NCBI RefSeq assembly: GCF_950023065.1
Contig: NC_088679.1
Coordinates: forward strand, 63,488,001-63,552,000
Reading direction: 5' to 3'
Source: Planococcus citri
Lineage: Eukaryota; Arthropoda; Insecta; Hemiptera; Pseudococcidae
DNA: 64,000 nucleotides
Part shown: positions 12,001-23,400 of the stretch, piece by piece
Layout: each line of letters begins with the position of its first letter
How positions within the stretch are numbered: the first letter of the stretch is position 1
Notes under the pieces: model-generated
What the model was told of the DNA's origin: nothing
Database searches by the model: none
The model's input: only the letters and a program-made list of their open reading frames with translations
Made by a program: the position numbers and the translations under genes

Positions 12001-13467
12001 CGATTCATATGATAACGATACCCATATTGTCAATCTACTTTCTCCTCAAAATTTGGGAGAGGGGGTGCCTATGGCCCCAAAATTGGAGTTTCAAGAGGTT
12101 AGTTGGTTTTCTATTGTTTTTGGAGGCCAGAATGTAAAATTACAGATGGTTTTTTTTGGTGGTGCCGTAACACAAAAAACACAATTTTGAGTTTTTGAAG
12201 ACAGCCGACCTGGAGGGAAAATTTGAAAAAAATACCAATTATAGTACTCATGCAGATATATTTTTGAAAAAAAATTCATGTGCTTGAATTAGGTTTGAAG
12301 ATACGGCAGTTTCAAATTTTCTTTTGTCAATATCTTCTCCCTGGAGAGCCAACAATTTTTGAAAAATTCACATTGCTAGAATCATACTTTCTTCAAGTAT
12401 TTTGAGTGAATACACTTACGATCGCGCGGTATAAATGAATTTTTAATTACACATTTTGAGGTAAAATTTCACGCTGAACAACTTGGTTCGCTTCGATTTT
12501 CGCCGTTTGTCCATATTTTTGGAGAAAAACGTAAAAAACGTGTTTTTTTGAGAGTTTTTTGAGCTTTTGAGCTTGACCTTCCACTCCAAATGGCCGGGTG
12601 ATGATCTCTATAGAAAGTAGACCTAATGATACAAATTTGACGAAAAAATCGTTTTGGTATATTTTTTCGTTCCGGAGTAATGTCGATTTAAAGTTTTCTT
12701 TTATCGCTCCTTCTCCCCCCATGCGATGAAAAATTCTGAAAAAATCCAGGGAAGTACCCCCATGTATCCTCTAACTATATTCGTTTACAGAATAAATTTA
12801 TCTCAATTACTCGCTGATGCAGAATTTTCCCTCTGAAAAACGCGTTTTTTGGCCTCCCTGGCTGTGGGGGATGGGGCGGGGAGCGGGCTATGGGCTCAAA
12901 ATTATTTTTTGGGGGTACTAAACATACCTTGTGAGTTTCATCGAAATCCGAGGTTAAGGGCATTTTGCCTATCTTATCCGGGGGTACTCTTTACCATTTC
13001 TTTGATGCCTTATCTAAAAAAAAAAAGAGAAATCATGGTCAAGAAACTGAGCTTATAAGAAAATCATCTAAATTGTTGATAAATCTGTGCACCTACGATC
13101 GAAAAATGTTTCACGAGTCAAATTCGAATTCATTTGAAAATAATTAATCGTAAATTTATGATCATTAATATACTTCTATAGATAGGTATTAGGTACCTAC
13201 CTAATTAAGGTAAATAAACCGTAGACAGAAAATTTTTGCATTATCGTAATTATTCTTCCGGTGCCCTTTGAAAAAACCTCGTGTTATTTTATCTAATCTA
13301 CGTACCCAATTTGTTTAAGAATTTTTTCAAAAATTCATCTTTAATTTATTATTTTTATTCTTTTAGTTAGCAAAAATAAAAACGAACTCGTATCACAATG
13401 CCGTCGAGCAGCAGCTGATCAAAATTTAAACGTGTTAATTAAACTGATAAAAACTGGCCAAAATTGA
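3095..13467 (+). CDS. BBS2: BBS2, Bardet-Biedl syndrome 2 protein homologue (BBSome subunit), 13 exons
   Basis: Exons: 3095-3211, 3307-3492, 3603-3791, 3861-4043, 4132-4354, 4442-4584, 6980-7036, 7136-7321, 7405-7560, 7639-7860, 8102-8268, 8348-8496, 13367-13467. All introns are GT-AG and all phases agree. The product is 692 aa; vertebrate BBS2 is about 720. BBS2 is a core subunit of the BBSome, the coat that moves membrane proteins in and out of cilia. The N-terminal half is the beta-propeller (AAATTGVK-type start, TVTGDN, RVFKEEN, ALSNGTVGMY, ITGWSNGK near residue 250). FAEGIF, PPKDTPLD and FELTRQLPRFSMY (about residue 443) follow in the gamma-adaptin-ear region. The alpha-helical C-terminus contains EDAR and CSNHEQLLG. 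The start ATG gives the conserved VFSFQI opening. Introns 6 (2.4 kb) and 12 (4.9 kb) are filled with palindromic elements. The last exon is separated from the rest but matches the family C-terminus, so the gene looks intact. Confidence 0.96.
5068..6916. mobile_element. Long palindromic (foldback) element, AGTCCGGCATATG family, copy 1
   Basis: This fills BBS2 intron 6. The ends are TAGTCCGGCATATGG and its reverse complement GTCATATGCCGAACTA, consistent with a TA target. The two ~0.9-kb arms are reverse complements almost throughout, with the centre near 5970. Each arm holds diverged internal repeats around CTGGAGGCTCCAG and ends in a C- or G-run (5100-5110; 6870-6885). The left arm lacks ~60 bp present in the right arm. 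No protein is encoded. Copy 2 lies at 22903-24577. Confidence 0.85.
9560..11067. repeat. Inner palindrome within the intron-12 element
   Basis: The arms from about 9560 (GGAGGGGTATCGATAAGGCC) to the centre near 10265, and back out to about 11067, are nearly perfect reverse complements. The right arm carries an extra ~97 bp at about 10811-10908 that interrupts the pairing. A very G-rich run (11079-11097) follows immediately outside. Confidence 0.8.
11579..11798 (+). mobile_element. TA-flanked MITE, CAGGGTGCCCAGAAATATCG family, copy 1
   Basis: A 220-bp element with short inverted termini CAGGGTGCCCAGAAATATCG / CGATATTTCTGGGCACCCTG. It is bordered by TA on both sides (11577-11578 and 11799-11800), as expected for Tc1/mariner-type insertion. 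The internal GGTTGGCAACGTGAAATAGA helps to identify the other two copies (15421-17600 and 17722-17931). Confidence 0.88.
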
Positions 13468-14406
13468 AAGGTAATAATGTAAGTACCTATGCAAATTAAA
13501 TTTGGAAAAAATTCGTCGAGCATTGTTTATTTTGTTCATTTGTTGTTTGTTTATCTCGAGTGTTTTATTTTTCAGAAATGATCGGGGTGTTTACATACAA
13601 ATATAAGAGATAATACTGCATATATACCACCAACATCATATTGGAACTCGGAAGATATTAATTTATAAATATTTTCATCTCATTATCATCGTATCGTGAT
13701 TTACATTCTGACGAAGAACATTAAAAATATATATTTTTAATAAACGTACTTATCTGCCTATTAATTTTAGGTTGCTGGTTGATGCATTTATACTAAAATG
13801 TCTCATCGTACGTACATACATAGACATATACGTAACCAGAAATAGTTTAAGTAGGTAAATGAAACAAAATCAGAATTCAGATAGGTAGTAGTATAAAATC
13901 ACACGAATGTGACCACAATACAATCACGCATCAACAAACCGTATTCTTAAATTAAATCAGAGCCCGAACAATTAAACATCGTTAATGTTTTATTAAAAAT
14001 ATTAACGTCGTTGCACAAGAACACCGTCCTTAAATCTGTCTACAACATGCAATGATGTTATCTTGGGAAGATACTTGTAGTAATAAGTACATATCAAAAT
14101 ATACTCCAGTGTAATAAAAGCTCACAGGTTCACTAAAATATTAAATCGGTATACATTTCGTGCGAGTGTACGCCTCATTTTTGTATTGTTTTTATCGTAT
14201 TTATTTTATTATTAAATCGCATCGAAAAAGATTTTTTTTTTTGAGGGCATAGGTCGCGATAACACACATAAACAAACTTCTTGATAATGAAATTATTGGT
14301 AGTTTGCGCGTACTGATCGAATTCACATCGCTATATAAACACATGCTCGAGTACATTTTGGTTTTAAAATTTTTATAATTATTGTAATCAACTCTTCTGT
14401 GTAAAA
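13468..14406. other. Intergenic: BBS2 3' UTR and SARDH upstream region
   Basis: No coding sequence is seen. The first ~280 bases are probably the BBS2 3' untranslated region, ending near the AATAAA at 13739. The SARDH promoter must lie in the remainder; I recognise no specific factor site. Confidence 0.5.
13739..13744 (+). terminator. Candidate BBS2 polyadenylation signal
   Basis: A canonical AATAAA lies 272 nt after the BBS2 stop codon. It is a plausible site, but AATAAA is common by chance in sequence this AT-rich. Confidence 0.35.
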
Positions 14407-17400
14407 ATGCTGCGTTTATTAACTCGTCAGGTAAGACGTTAATTTACTTGAAACTAATTTTTATGCAGCGTACGTTCATTTATCTTTAAACCGACGATAA
14501 TTAATGGCGAATTTTTTCTCGAGTGCATATCTTTTTAACGCAAATTTCTTTCAAGGTTGATGCAGTTTTTTTTTTTTTGGTATAGGTGAATGACCGGAAT
14601 AGTAGGTATAAGAAGTGTTACGATTTAAGCAGCTAAATTGATGTGATGATGTGTATTCAGCCTATTTGTAAAGATCCAATACGTACAATAAAGTAGATAC
14701 TTAAGCAATAAAAACACAAATTAATATTAGTAATTCCGGTTCGGGTTTTAAACGTGTTTACTCATCACAAATTACAATCAATCGTAGACTAAATAAACTC
14801 TAGGACTTCTTCGGGATTTTCAAAACATCGAGATTGATTACTTCTATCGTCGGTATTGGGCGTACAAAAATTGTTCTTCTTCTCAATGATCGCCGTTTGT
14901 CATTTCAGTTTTCACACTGAAAAATTAAATACAAATCATTATTCCCAGTTCTAAGCAGCTGAATACTCTTGTTCTACAAAGTACAATTACTTAACATTTG
15001 GTCTTAGATAAAATGAAACTACCTATATTGATAACGTGAAATAAAACAATGAAAATATGTGCATATTTTCTCTCATAATGAATAAAATCTTTCCGGTTTT
15101 ATGTACGTCAATACCAACCAAGTGTTTCAAGTGATAATAATTTTCGAAGAAAATGTTGTTTTTTACCTAGTTAATTTGTGAAAAATTGATTACAACGATG
15201 AGTATCAAAAAAATCAAAGAACAAAATAACATTTTTTAATAATAAATTTTGAATAATAATTTACTAAAAAAGGAAAATCTAATTTTTAAGGAGATTCATG
15301 CTGACTGAAGGAATTTGAATTCAGAGATTTGGAAGTTTTCTAGAAGTGATAACAAAAATATTCAACTCCCCCCGCCTCGCTTCGTTTTTGTTTTGATAAA
15401 ACTTCAACCGAGCTTACCTACAGGGTGCCAAGAAATATCGAGCACCCCCAAGAAAATTTTTCATTAAAAATACAGAGTGGGCCAAAAGTCAGTACCCCGA
15501 TTTTCACGTTTTAGTTTTTCTTTAAAAAATCAAAAACTAAGCATCCTAGAAAAAAACTAACGACATCATGTCGATTCGAAATTTAATTCTCTACAACTTT
15601 GTAAACATGAATTTTTATTGGACGCTTCCTTTCGCCTCCAGATCGATTTTTGTGACTTGATGATTTTTATGAAAAAATTTTCAAAAGTTCATTTCAAAGA
15701 GTTTTAGTTTTTCTTTAAAAAATCAAAAACTAAGCATCCTAGAAAAAAACTAACGACGTTATGTCGATTGGAAATTTAATTCTCTACCATTTTGATATCA
15801 TGAAATTTTTTTGGACGCTTCCTTTCGCCTCCAGATTAATTTTTATGAAGCTCAGTTGGCAAATTTTTCGAAAATTTTAGTTTTTTGTAAAAAAATCAAA
15901 AACTAAGCATCCTAGAAAAAAACTAACGACATTATGTCGACCGGAAATTTAATTCTCTACAATTTTCTTCCATGTAATTTTTTCGTAGGATGCTTCTTTT
16001 CATCTTCAGATCAATTTTTATGAAACTTTGCTTGCAAATTTTTTGAAAATTTTAGTTTTTTGTAAAAAAAAATCAAGAACTAAGCATCTTAGAAAAAAAC
16101 TAACGACATTATGTGGATTGGAAATTTGATTGTCTACAACTTTGTTACTTTTTTTACCATTTTTTACCATTGTTATAATTTGAAAAAAATTTTAGATGAA
16201 GATTTTGAATTTTTGGCAAATTGTCAAATGGAAATAAGAAAGTAAAAACATTGAATTTTTCAAAAGTTCATTTCAAAATATCCAATTGCTAGAATGTCAT
16301 TAGTTTTTTCTAGGATGCTTAGTTTTTGATTTTTTTTTTTACAAAAAACTAAAATTTTCGAAAAATTTGCAAGCAAAGTTTCATTAAAATTGATCTGGAG
16401 GTGAAAAGAAGCATCATACAAAAAAATTACATGGAAGAAAATTGTAGAGAATTAAATTTTCGATCGACATAATGCCGTTAGTTTTTTTCTAGGATGCTTA
16501 GTTTTTGATTTTTTTACAAAAAACTAAAATTTTCGAAAAATTTGCCAACTGAGCTTCATAAAAATTAATCTGGAGGCGAAAGGAAGCGTCCAAAAAAAAT
16601 TTCATGAAAACAAAATGGTAGAGAATTAAATTTCCAATCGACATAACGTCGTTAGTTTTTTTCTAGGATGCTTATTTTTTGATTTTTTAAAGAAAAACTA
16701 GGTAAAACTCTTTGAAATGAACTTTTGAAAATTTTTTCACAAAAATCATCAAGTTACAAAAATCAATCTGGAGGCGAAAGGAAGCGTCCAAAAAAAAATT
16801 CATGTCAACAAAGTTGTAGAGAATTAAATTTCGAATCGACATGATGTCGTTAGTTTTTTTCTAGGATGCTTAGTTTTTGATTTTTTAAAGAAAAACTAAA
16901 ACGTGAAAATCGGGGTACTGACTTTTTTGGCCCACTCTGTATAGGTTGGCAACGTGTAGAGATGTGCACTTTCCAGAAAAGTAATTTTGATGAAATGAAA
17001 AGTGAAAAGTTCATTGAAAAGTGTGAAAAGTAAATCGCGTGAGTTTTATTTTAAAGCTCTCTGTAAGAGCTTCAAATTGATGTATTTTTTGCCTATCTAA
17101 AACACACAAAAAATAAAATCATTTTTTTCACCCACTTAATCGAATAGTGGTAGTTTTGAGCCTTTCTAGAGCCTCCAACATTTTTGGATTTTTCAGTTTT
17201 GAAAAAAAAATGTTATGAAAAATATCAAAAATGGGTGCTGAATTGCGAAGGTGGAGGAGTAGAGAGAGTGAAACTTGATATTTGACTTCATCAATGAGGT
17301 CAGTGATCTCTGACAAGTAGGTAAATTGATCGGTCACTCACTTTTTTTTTAGTAAAAACTGAAAAGTGGAATGAAAAGTAGGAACTTTTCTTTTCAACTT

Positions 17401-20400
17401 TTCATTGAAAGAAAAGTACTTTTCATTTTTCACACTGCACATCTCTAGCAACCTGAAATAGATGCATATGATTGGTGGAATGTTATCTCTCCAGTCCAAC
17501 AACCAATCATATGCTATCATTATTATAATTCACTGTGATCAACCAAAGTATTAATAGTAGAAAACTTTTTTAGGGGTGCTCGATATTTCTGGACACCCTG
17601 TAGCAGTTCAAGTTGAAATTAAAGTTGAACAGAAGTTTGTCAAAATCATCTCGAAACAATTGCAATTTGCAGGCAAAATTTTAAAATGAACAAAAACCTA
17701 AATTAATATTTTGGTAATCTACAGGGTGCCCAGAAATATCGTGAACCCCTAAAAAAGTTTTCTGCTAAATATTTCGGTTGGTCACAGTGAATGATAATAA
17801 TGGTAGCACATGATTGGTTGTTGGACTGGAGAGATAACATTCCACCAATCATATGCATCTATTTCACGTAGCCAACCTATATTTTTAATGAAAAACTTTC
17901 TTTGGGATTCACGATATTTCTGGACACCCTGTACATTCCCTTGATAAGAAGGTAGGTTAGGCTTAGGTATTCATCTAGTTCATGGATTAACAGGTAGCTT
18001 CTCAAGTTCTTTTTGGTTCAATTGCAATTAGATCTTCAAACCACGAGGAATTTTCCGATCAAGGATCAATTAAAATAAACGATTTTTTTTTTTGCAGGTT
18101 CAACTACGTCCCAGTACTCTAGAAACGTTATGTAAATCTCAAACGCGTAATTTAAGTACCGATAACGAGTTACCAAAAACAGCAGATGTTGTTATTATCG
18201 GTAAGTATGTACTACCAATAATAATATTGGAAAACGAATTTGAAAATATCAAGGTACAAATTTAAAATTTCTCACGAGTCAATAAGTACGTCACTGGTTG
18301 ACTCGTGTACGAATTTGATCCAAAACAACAACCCCGCCCTCCTTCGTGCGCAACGATTATCTGACTTCTCGACGTTATCTTTGAAATACTTTTCAAATTC
18401 TTTTCGATCAGGTGGTGGTGTAGCGGGTTGCAGCACGTTATACCACTTATCACAAGTGGGAATAAACGCCGTACTTATCGAAAGCTCGAAAGTTAGCAGC
18501 GGTACTACTGCACAAACAGCCGGATTAGTATGGCGATTGAGGCCGAACGATGTGGAAATTCAGCTTTTGGCTTCGACACGAAATCAGATATTGAACATGA
18601 AAGAGCAAACTGGAATCGATCCTGGATGGATTGAGAATGGTGGATTGTACATCGCTCATAATAAAGTAATAATGTTTTGTGTAGAAAACTATTTTCATTG
18701 GCGATCGACGGTGTCATAGAATTTGTGGTTTTATTGTAGGAACGTATTGGCGAGTATCGAAGATTGATAACGATTGGGCGAAGTTTCGGTATCGAAAGTC
18801 AGCTTTTATCACCTTCCGAAACCAAATCAAAGTTTCCTTTTATAAACGAGGAAATCATAGAAGGAAGTTTATATATACCAGGAAGTGGTGTAGTAAATCC
18901 TCAACCATTATGCCAAGGATTTGCAAAAGAAGCTGTGAAAAATGGAGCGAAGGTAAATGATAGAATAATTAGTACAGTCATTTTAGCAAAATTTTTAGTC
19001 GAACCTCGAAAAAATTGGAAGCAAGCTGAATTTCACATTATTTGTTCAGATTGGTCTCTAAAACAACCCATCAAAAGTTGCACCCCGCAACTTGACCGCT
19101 ACCCCCGCAAGAGGTCATTAACCTCTGCAGATACAGGTTTTTCGGCTTTATCGCCAAAATGAAGGGTCCGAGAGAAAAAATGTTCGAACAAAAATTGTTC
19201 TACGCTAAATTTCCTATCAGCATGACCAGTCCATCTTTTCCCAAAATGGCGATTTCACCCTTACTGAGGAGGGGGTGAAGTTGTCAATTTTATGAAAATT
19301 GTTTAAAAAAATGAAAATCGGCATTTTAAAACGTGAACTCGATTCACGGTAGACTCGAAAATATTTTGACCAAAGTTGCACACTGCAACTTGTCTGCAAC
19401 CCCCGCAAAAGGTCATTAACCTTTGTCAATCTACGTTTTTCGGCTATATCGCCGAAATGAAGGGTCGGAGGGAAAAACGTGATTGCACTAACATTATTCC
19501 ACGTCAAACTTCCTATAAGGATGGCCAGTTCAGTTGAAATATATTTTTCGATTTTTGGTTGAATTTTTGAAAATCAAATTCAGGCCAAAAATGAGAAAAA
19601 AAAATCAAAATTTTACCAAATTGAGCTATAAAGCTGAAATTTGGGACATACCTTATTTTCGAACTGCCAAATCGATCGGAAACAATTTCAACCCGTTTTG
19701 AGTAGTTCTGGAGCCGCCAGTAGATTTTTGAAGCTTGAAACCACAAAATTTCATTAAAAACAGTTAGAAAGCTAAAATTTATTCTGTAAACTAATTTCAA
19801 TACGCTAGGGAGTCGACTGTAAGTACATTTCAAGTCGTTTCAGAGCATCCAGCGACTTTTTGGAAATTACTGGAGCCCCGAGCAGATATTTCAATGCTCG
19901 AAATTTCCATAAAAATTTACCAAACAGAGTTGGAAATCCAAAATTGACTGTGTACTCCAATTTCAATACGCTATCAAGTCGACTGCAGGTTGGTTCAAGT
20001 CATTTTGGAGCCTCAAGTATCCTTTTAAAAATCACTAGAGCCTCCAACAGATTTCAGAAACTTAAAATTTCATTAAAGGCAGTTGAAAAGCAAAAACGCT
20101 AATTTCAGTATGCTATGAAGTTGACTATCGGTAGATTTCAAGACGTTTTGAAGCCTCCAGCGACTTTTTGGAAATTACCGGACCCTCCGGCAGATATTTC
20201 AATGCTTGAAATTTCCATAAAATTTCACCAAACAGAGAGACCTTATTTTTCACATTATTCTGAGGTGGATCGCAGGCAGTTTCAATCCGTTTTAGAGTCT
20301 ACAACAGATTTTTAGAAACTTATGTTTTTCAAAAAAAGCCACAAAATCTTTTCCTTTTTATGAAATTTTGCAGAAATTACACGTTTATAAAATTCGCTGA

Positions 20401-23400
20401 AGCCTCCAAAACGACTTGAAAATGTACTTACAGTCGACTCCCTAGGGTATTGAAATTAATTTACAGAATAAATTTTAGCTTTCTAACTGTTTTTAATGAA
20501 ATTTTGTGGAAATTTCAAGTTTCAAAAATCTACTGGAGGCTCCAAGAATTTTCAAAAAGTCGCTGGTGGCCACAAAATGACTCAAACCTTCCAGCAGTTA
20601 ACTTAATAGCGTGTTAAAATTAGATTGCAGCGTGAATTTCTACATTCCAACTTCATTTGATGAAATTTTGTGGAAATTTCAAGTTTCAAAAATGTTCTGG
20701 AGGCTCCAGAACTGCTCAAAACGGGTTGAAATTGTTCCCAATCGATTTGGCAGGTCGAAAATAAGGTATGTCCCAAATTTCAGCTTTATAGCTCAATTTG
20801 GTAAAATTTTGATTTTTTTTCTCATTTTTGGCCTGAATTTGATTTTCAAAAATTCAACCAAAAATCGAAAAATATATTTCAACTGAACTGGCCATCCTTA
20901 TAGGAAGTTTGACGTGGAATAATGTTAGTGCAATCACGTTTTTCCCTCCGACCCTTCATTTCGGCGATATAGCCGAAAAACGTAGATTGACAAAGGTTAA
21001 TGACCTTTTGCGGGGGTTGCAGACAAGTTGCAGCGTGCAACTTTGGTCAAAATATTTTCGAGTCTACCGTGAATCGAGTTCACGTTTTAAAATGCCGATT
21101 TTCATTTTTTAAAAACAATTTTCATAAAATTGACAACTTCACCCCCTCCTCAGTAAGGGTGAAATCGCCATTTTGGGAAAAGATGGACTGGTCATGCTGA
21201 TAGGAAATTTAGCGTAGAACAATTTTTGTTCGAACATTTTTCCTCTCGGACCCTTCATTTTGGCGATAAAGCCGAAAAACCTGTATCTGCAGAGGTTAAC
21301 GACCTCTTGCGGGGGTAGCGGTCAAGTTGCGGGGTGCAACTTTTGATGGGTTGTTTTAGAGACCAATCTGAACGAATAATGTGAAATTCAGCTGGCCCCC
21401 AATTTTTTCGAGGTTCGACTAAAAATTTTGCTAAAATGACTGTACTAAATAAGTCTTCTTCAATTGATTTTTTCCACTGACAATTTCATCAATTATTGCT
21501 GTTTCAGATTGTCGAAAATTGCGCCGTGAACAATATTCTAATAAACGAGAATATTTTCGGTACGAGAGAAGTAACCGGAGTAAACACTTCGAAAGGTGTC
21601 ATTATGACGGATTGTGTAGTTAATTGTGCAGGTTCGCGTCGAGATTCAATTACCTTCTCACTACTTCACATAACACACTTTAATAACTTATAATATTATG
21701 AATTGAATACAGGTGCTTGGGCTGGCAACGTATCAGAAATGGCAGGCCTATCGATACCTGTGATCCCGATGAAACATTCCTACATAGTCAGCGAACCTAT
21801 CGAGGGTGTTTCCGTCCTGCCCAACATCAGGGATCACGATTCGTCAATTTATTTCCGAGTTCAAGGAGATTCGCTTTGTTTGGGAGGTTACGAAAGCAAC
21901 CCAGCTATTTTAGATCAAGTAGGTATCGCATTCGTTGAGTTTCAAACGAGGCCAACTCACACGGTTTATGGTTCCGTAGCTTGGAAGTGGCCAGACCTCC
22001 AGTCAATTTGAACTAGATTGGAATGTATTCGATAGACACATCGAGAAAGCTATCGAGCTCGTGCCTGTATTCCAAAAAGCCGGAATAAAGAACACCGTGT
22101 GCGGAGCTGAGGCATTTACCCCGGATCATAAACCATTAATAGGCGAGTATCTGCGTTGAAATAAAATACTGGGCGCTTCTCTACATCCAGAGCAATAATC
22201 TCGAATTTTAATATGTACATTCGTATAGGAGAGGATCCAAGATTACGTGGTATGTTTCATAATTGTGGTTTCAATTCAGCCGGATTGATGTTGAGTGGAG
22301 GCTGCGCGGAGCAATTGGCGTTATGGATTTTGAACGGACAGCCAGATCTTCATATGTACAATTACGATATTAGGTTAATACGCAGGATCCGTAAAATTTC
22401 ACAATATCTAGGCGTATTTTCTAACGGATGTAAATTAACAGGAGGTTTACCAAAGAGCAATGTATGGATAAGAATTGGATAAAAGAACGCAGTCATGAAA
22501 GTTACGTGAAAAATTACAGCATTGTTTTCCCTCATGATCAGCCCTTGGCAGGACGTAACTTTAAACAAGATCCTTTCCACGAGGTGAACAAAACGAAATT
22601 CGATTACATATTTCAATAAATGATACCAATAGTGACGTTATTTCAACGTAAGTGTTAATAATGTTGCAGAAACTGTTAAAAGAAGGAGCAGTTTACGAAG
22701 AGATGCAGGGTTGGGAAAAACCTGGATGGTTTGCACCGAATGGCTTCGCTCCGATTTTCCCTTACGATTGGTATGGTTCGTACGGATCAACGAAGAATAC
22801 CGATAAACGTTATGAAAATCTTCTCAAAGGCGATTACACTTTCAATTTTTCCAGACATCATCATCAGGTGCTTTATTTTGTAGCTCATTGAATTCATCAT
22901 TATAGTCCGGCATATGACAATAGGAGTAATTGCACCCCCCCCCCCCCCCGCCGATCCACCGGGACAACATTTTTCTTAAAGGGGACATCCTAAGAAACAT
23001 TTTAATGCAAAGTTGCCAAAAAAAAGTTGGCCTTACTTACAAAATGGCGGCCATTTTGATTTTCAGGTCAGCCGAAATCGCAGATTTTGCGTTTTAACAT
23101 AGGACTTGCACAAACTTTTTCAAACTTTACAAAGGTAGATCGAAAGATCATGCAAAAATTTATCACCTGTCCAAATTTCAAGTGCTAAAGTGCGTTTTTC
23201 GATTTTTCGTGAATTTTTGAAAATCGAATTTAGGTCAAAAATGAGGGAAAAATCAAAATTTTACCAAATTGACCAAGAAAGCTGAAATTTGGGATATACC
23301 CTATTTTCGGCATGCCAAATCGATTGGAACCCGTTTTGAGCAGTTCTGGAGCCTCCAGCAGATTTTTGAAACTCGAAATTCTCACAAAATTCCATCAAAT

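Larger units (their letters stand above)
8645..12992. mobile_element. 4.3-kb composite palindrome in BBS2 intron 12
   Basis: The outer ends AAAGAGTACCCTCGGATAAG (8645) and its reverse complement at 12970-12992 begin arms of roughly 570-600 bp (to about 9240 and from about 12425). Those arms match closely and include CATGGGGGGAGAAGGAGCG. The space between them holds a second independent palindrome (9560-11067), a TA-flanked MITE (11579-11798) and unclassified AT-rich sequence. It has no coding content, and open frames in the arms appear on both strands because the arms mirror each other. It may be one large foldback element with later insertions. Confidence 0.75.
15421..17600 (+). mobile_element. 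TA-flanked MITE copy 2, split by two younger insertions
   Basis: The outer termini CAGGGTGCCAAGAAATATCG and CGATATTTCTGGACACCCTG are flanked by TA at 15419-15420 and 17601-17602. Only about 220 bp (15421-15470, 16942-16956 and 17448-17600) belong to the MITE. The rest consists of two other elements, at 15473-16939 and 16957-17447. Comparison with the uninterrupted copy at 11579 shows exactly where each landed. Confidence 0.88.

Noticed and set aside
21919..22010. Read-through of SARDH exon 6 to the TGA near 22008
   Set aside because: Conserved downstream SARDH sequence (QFELDWNVF) is in another frame, so an intron must be removed; only the exact acceptor is uncertain.
22120..22240. A frameshift mutation in SARDH between exons 7 and 8
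   Set aside because: A GC-AG intron restores the conserved reading without any mutation.
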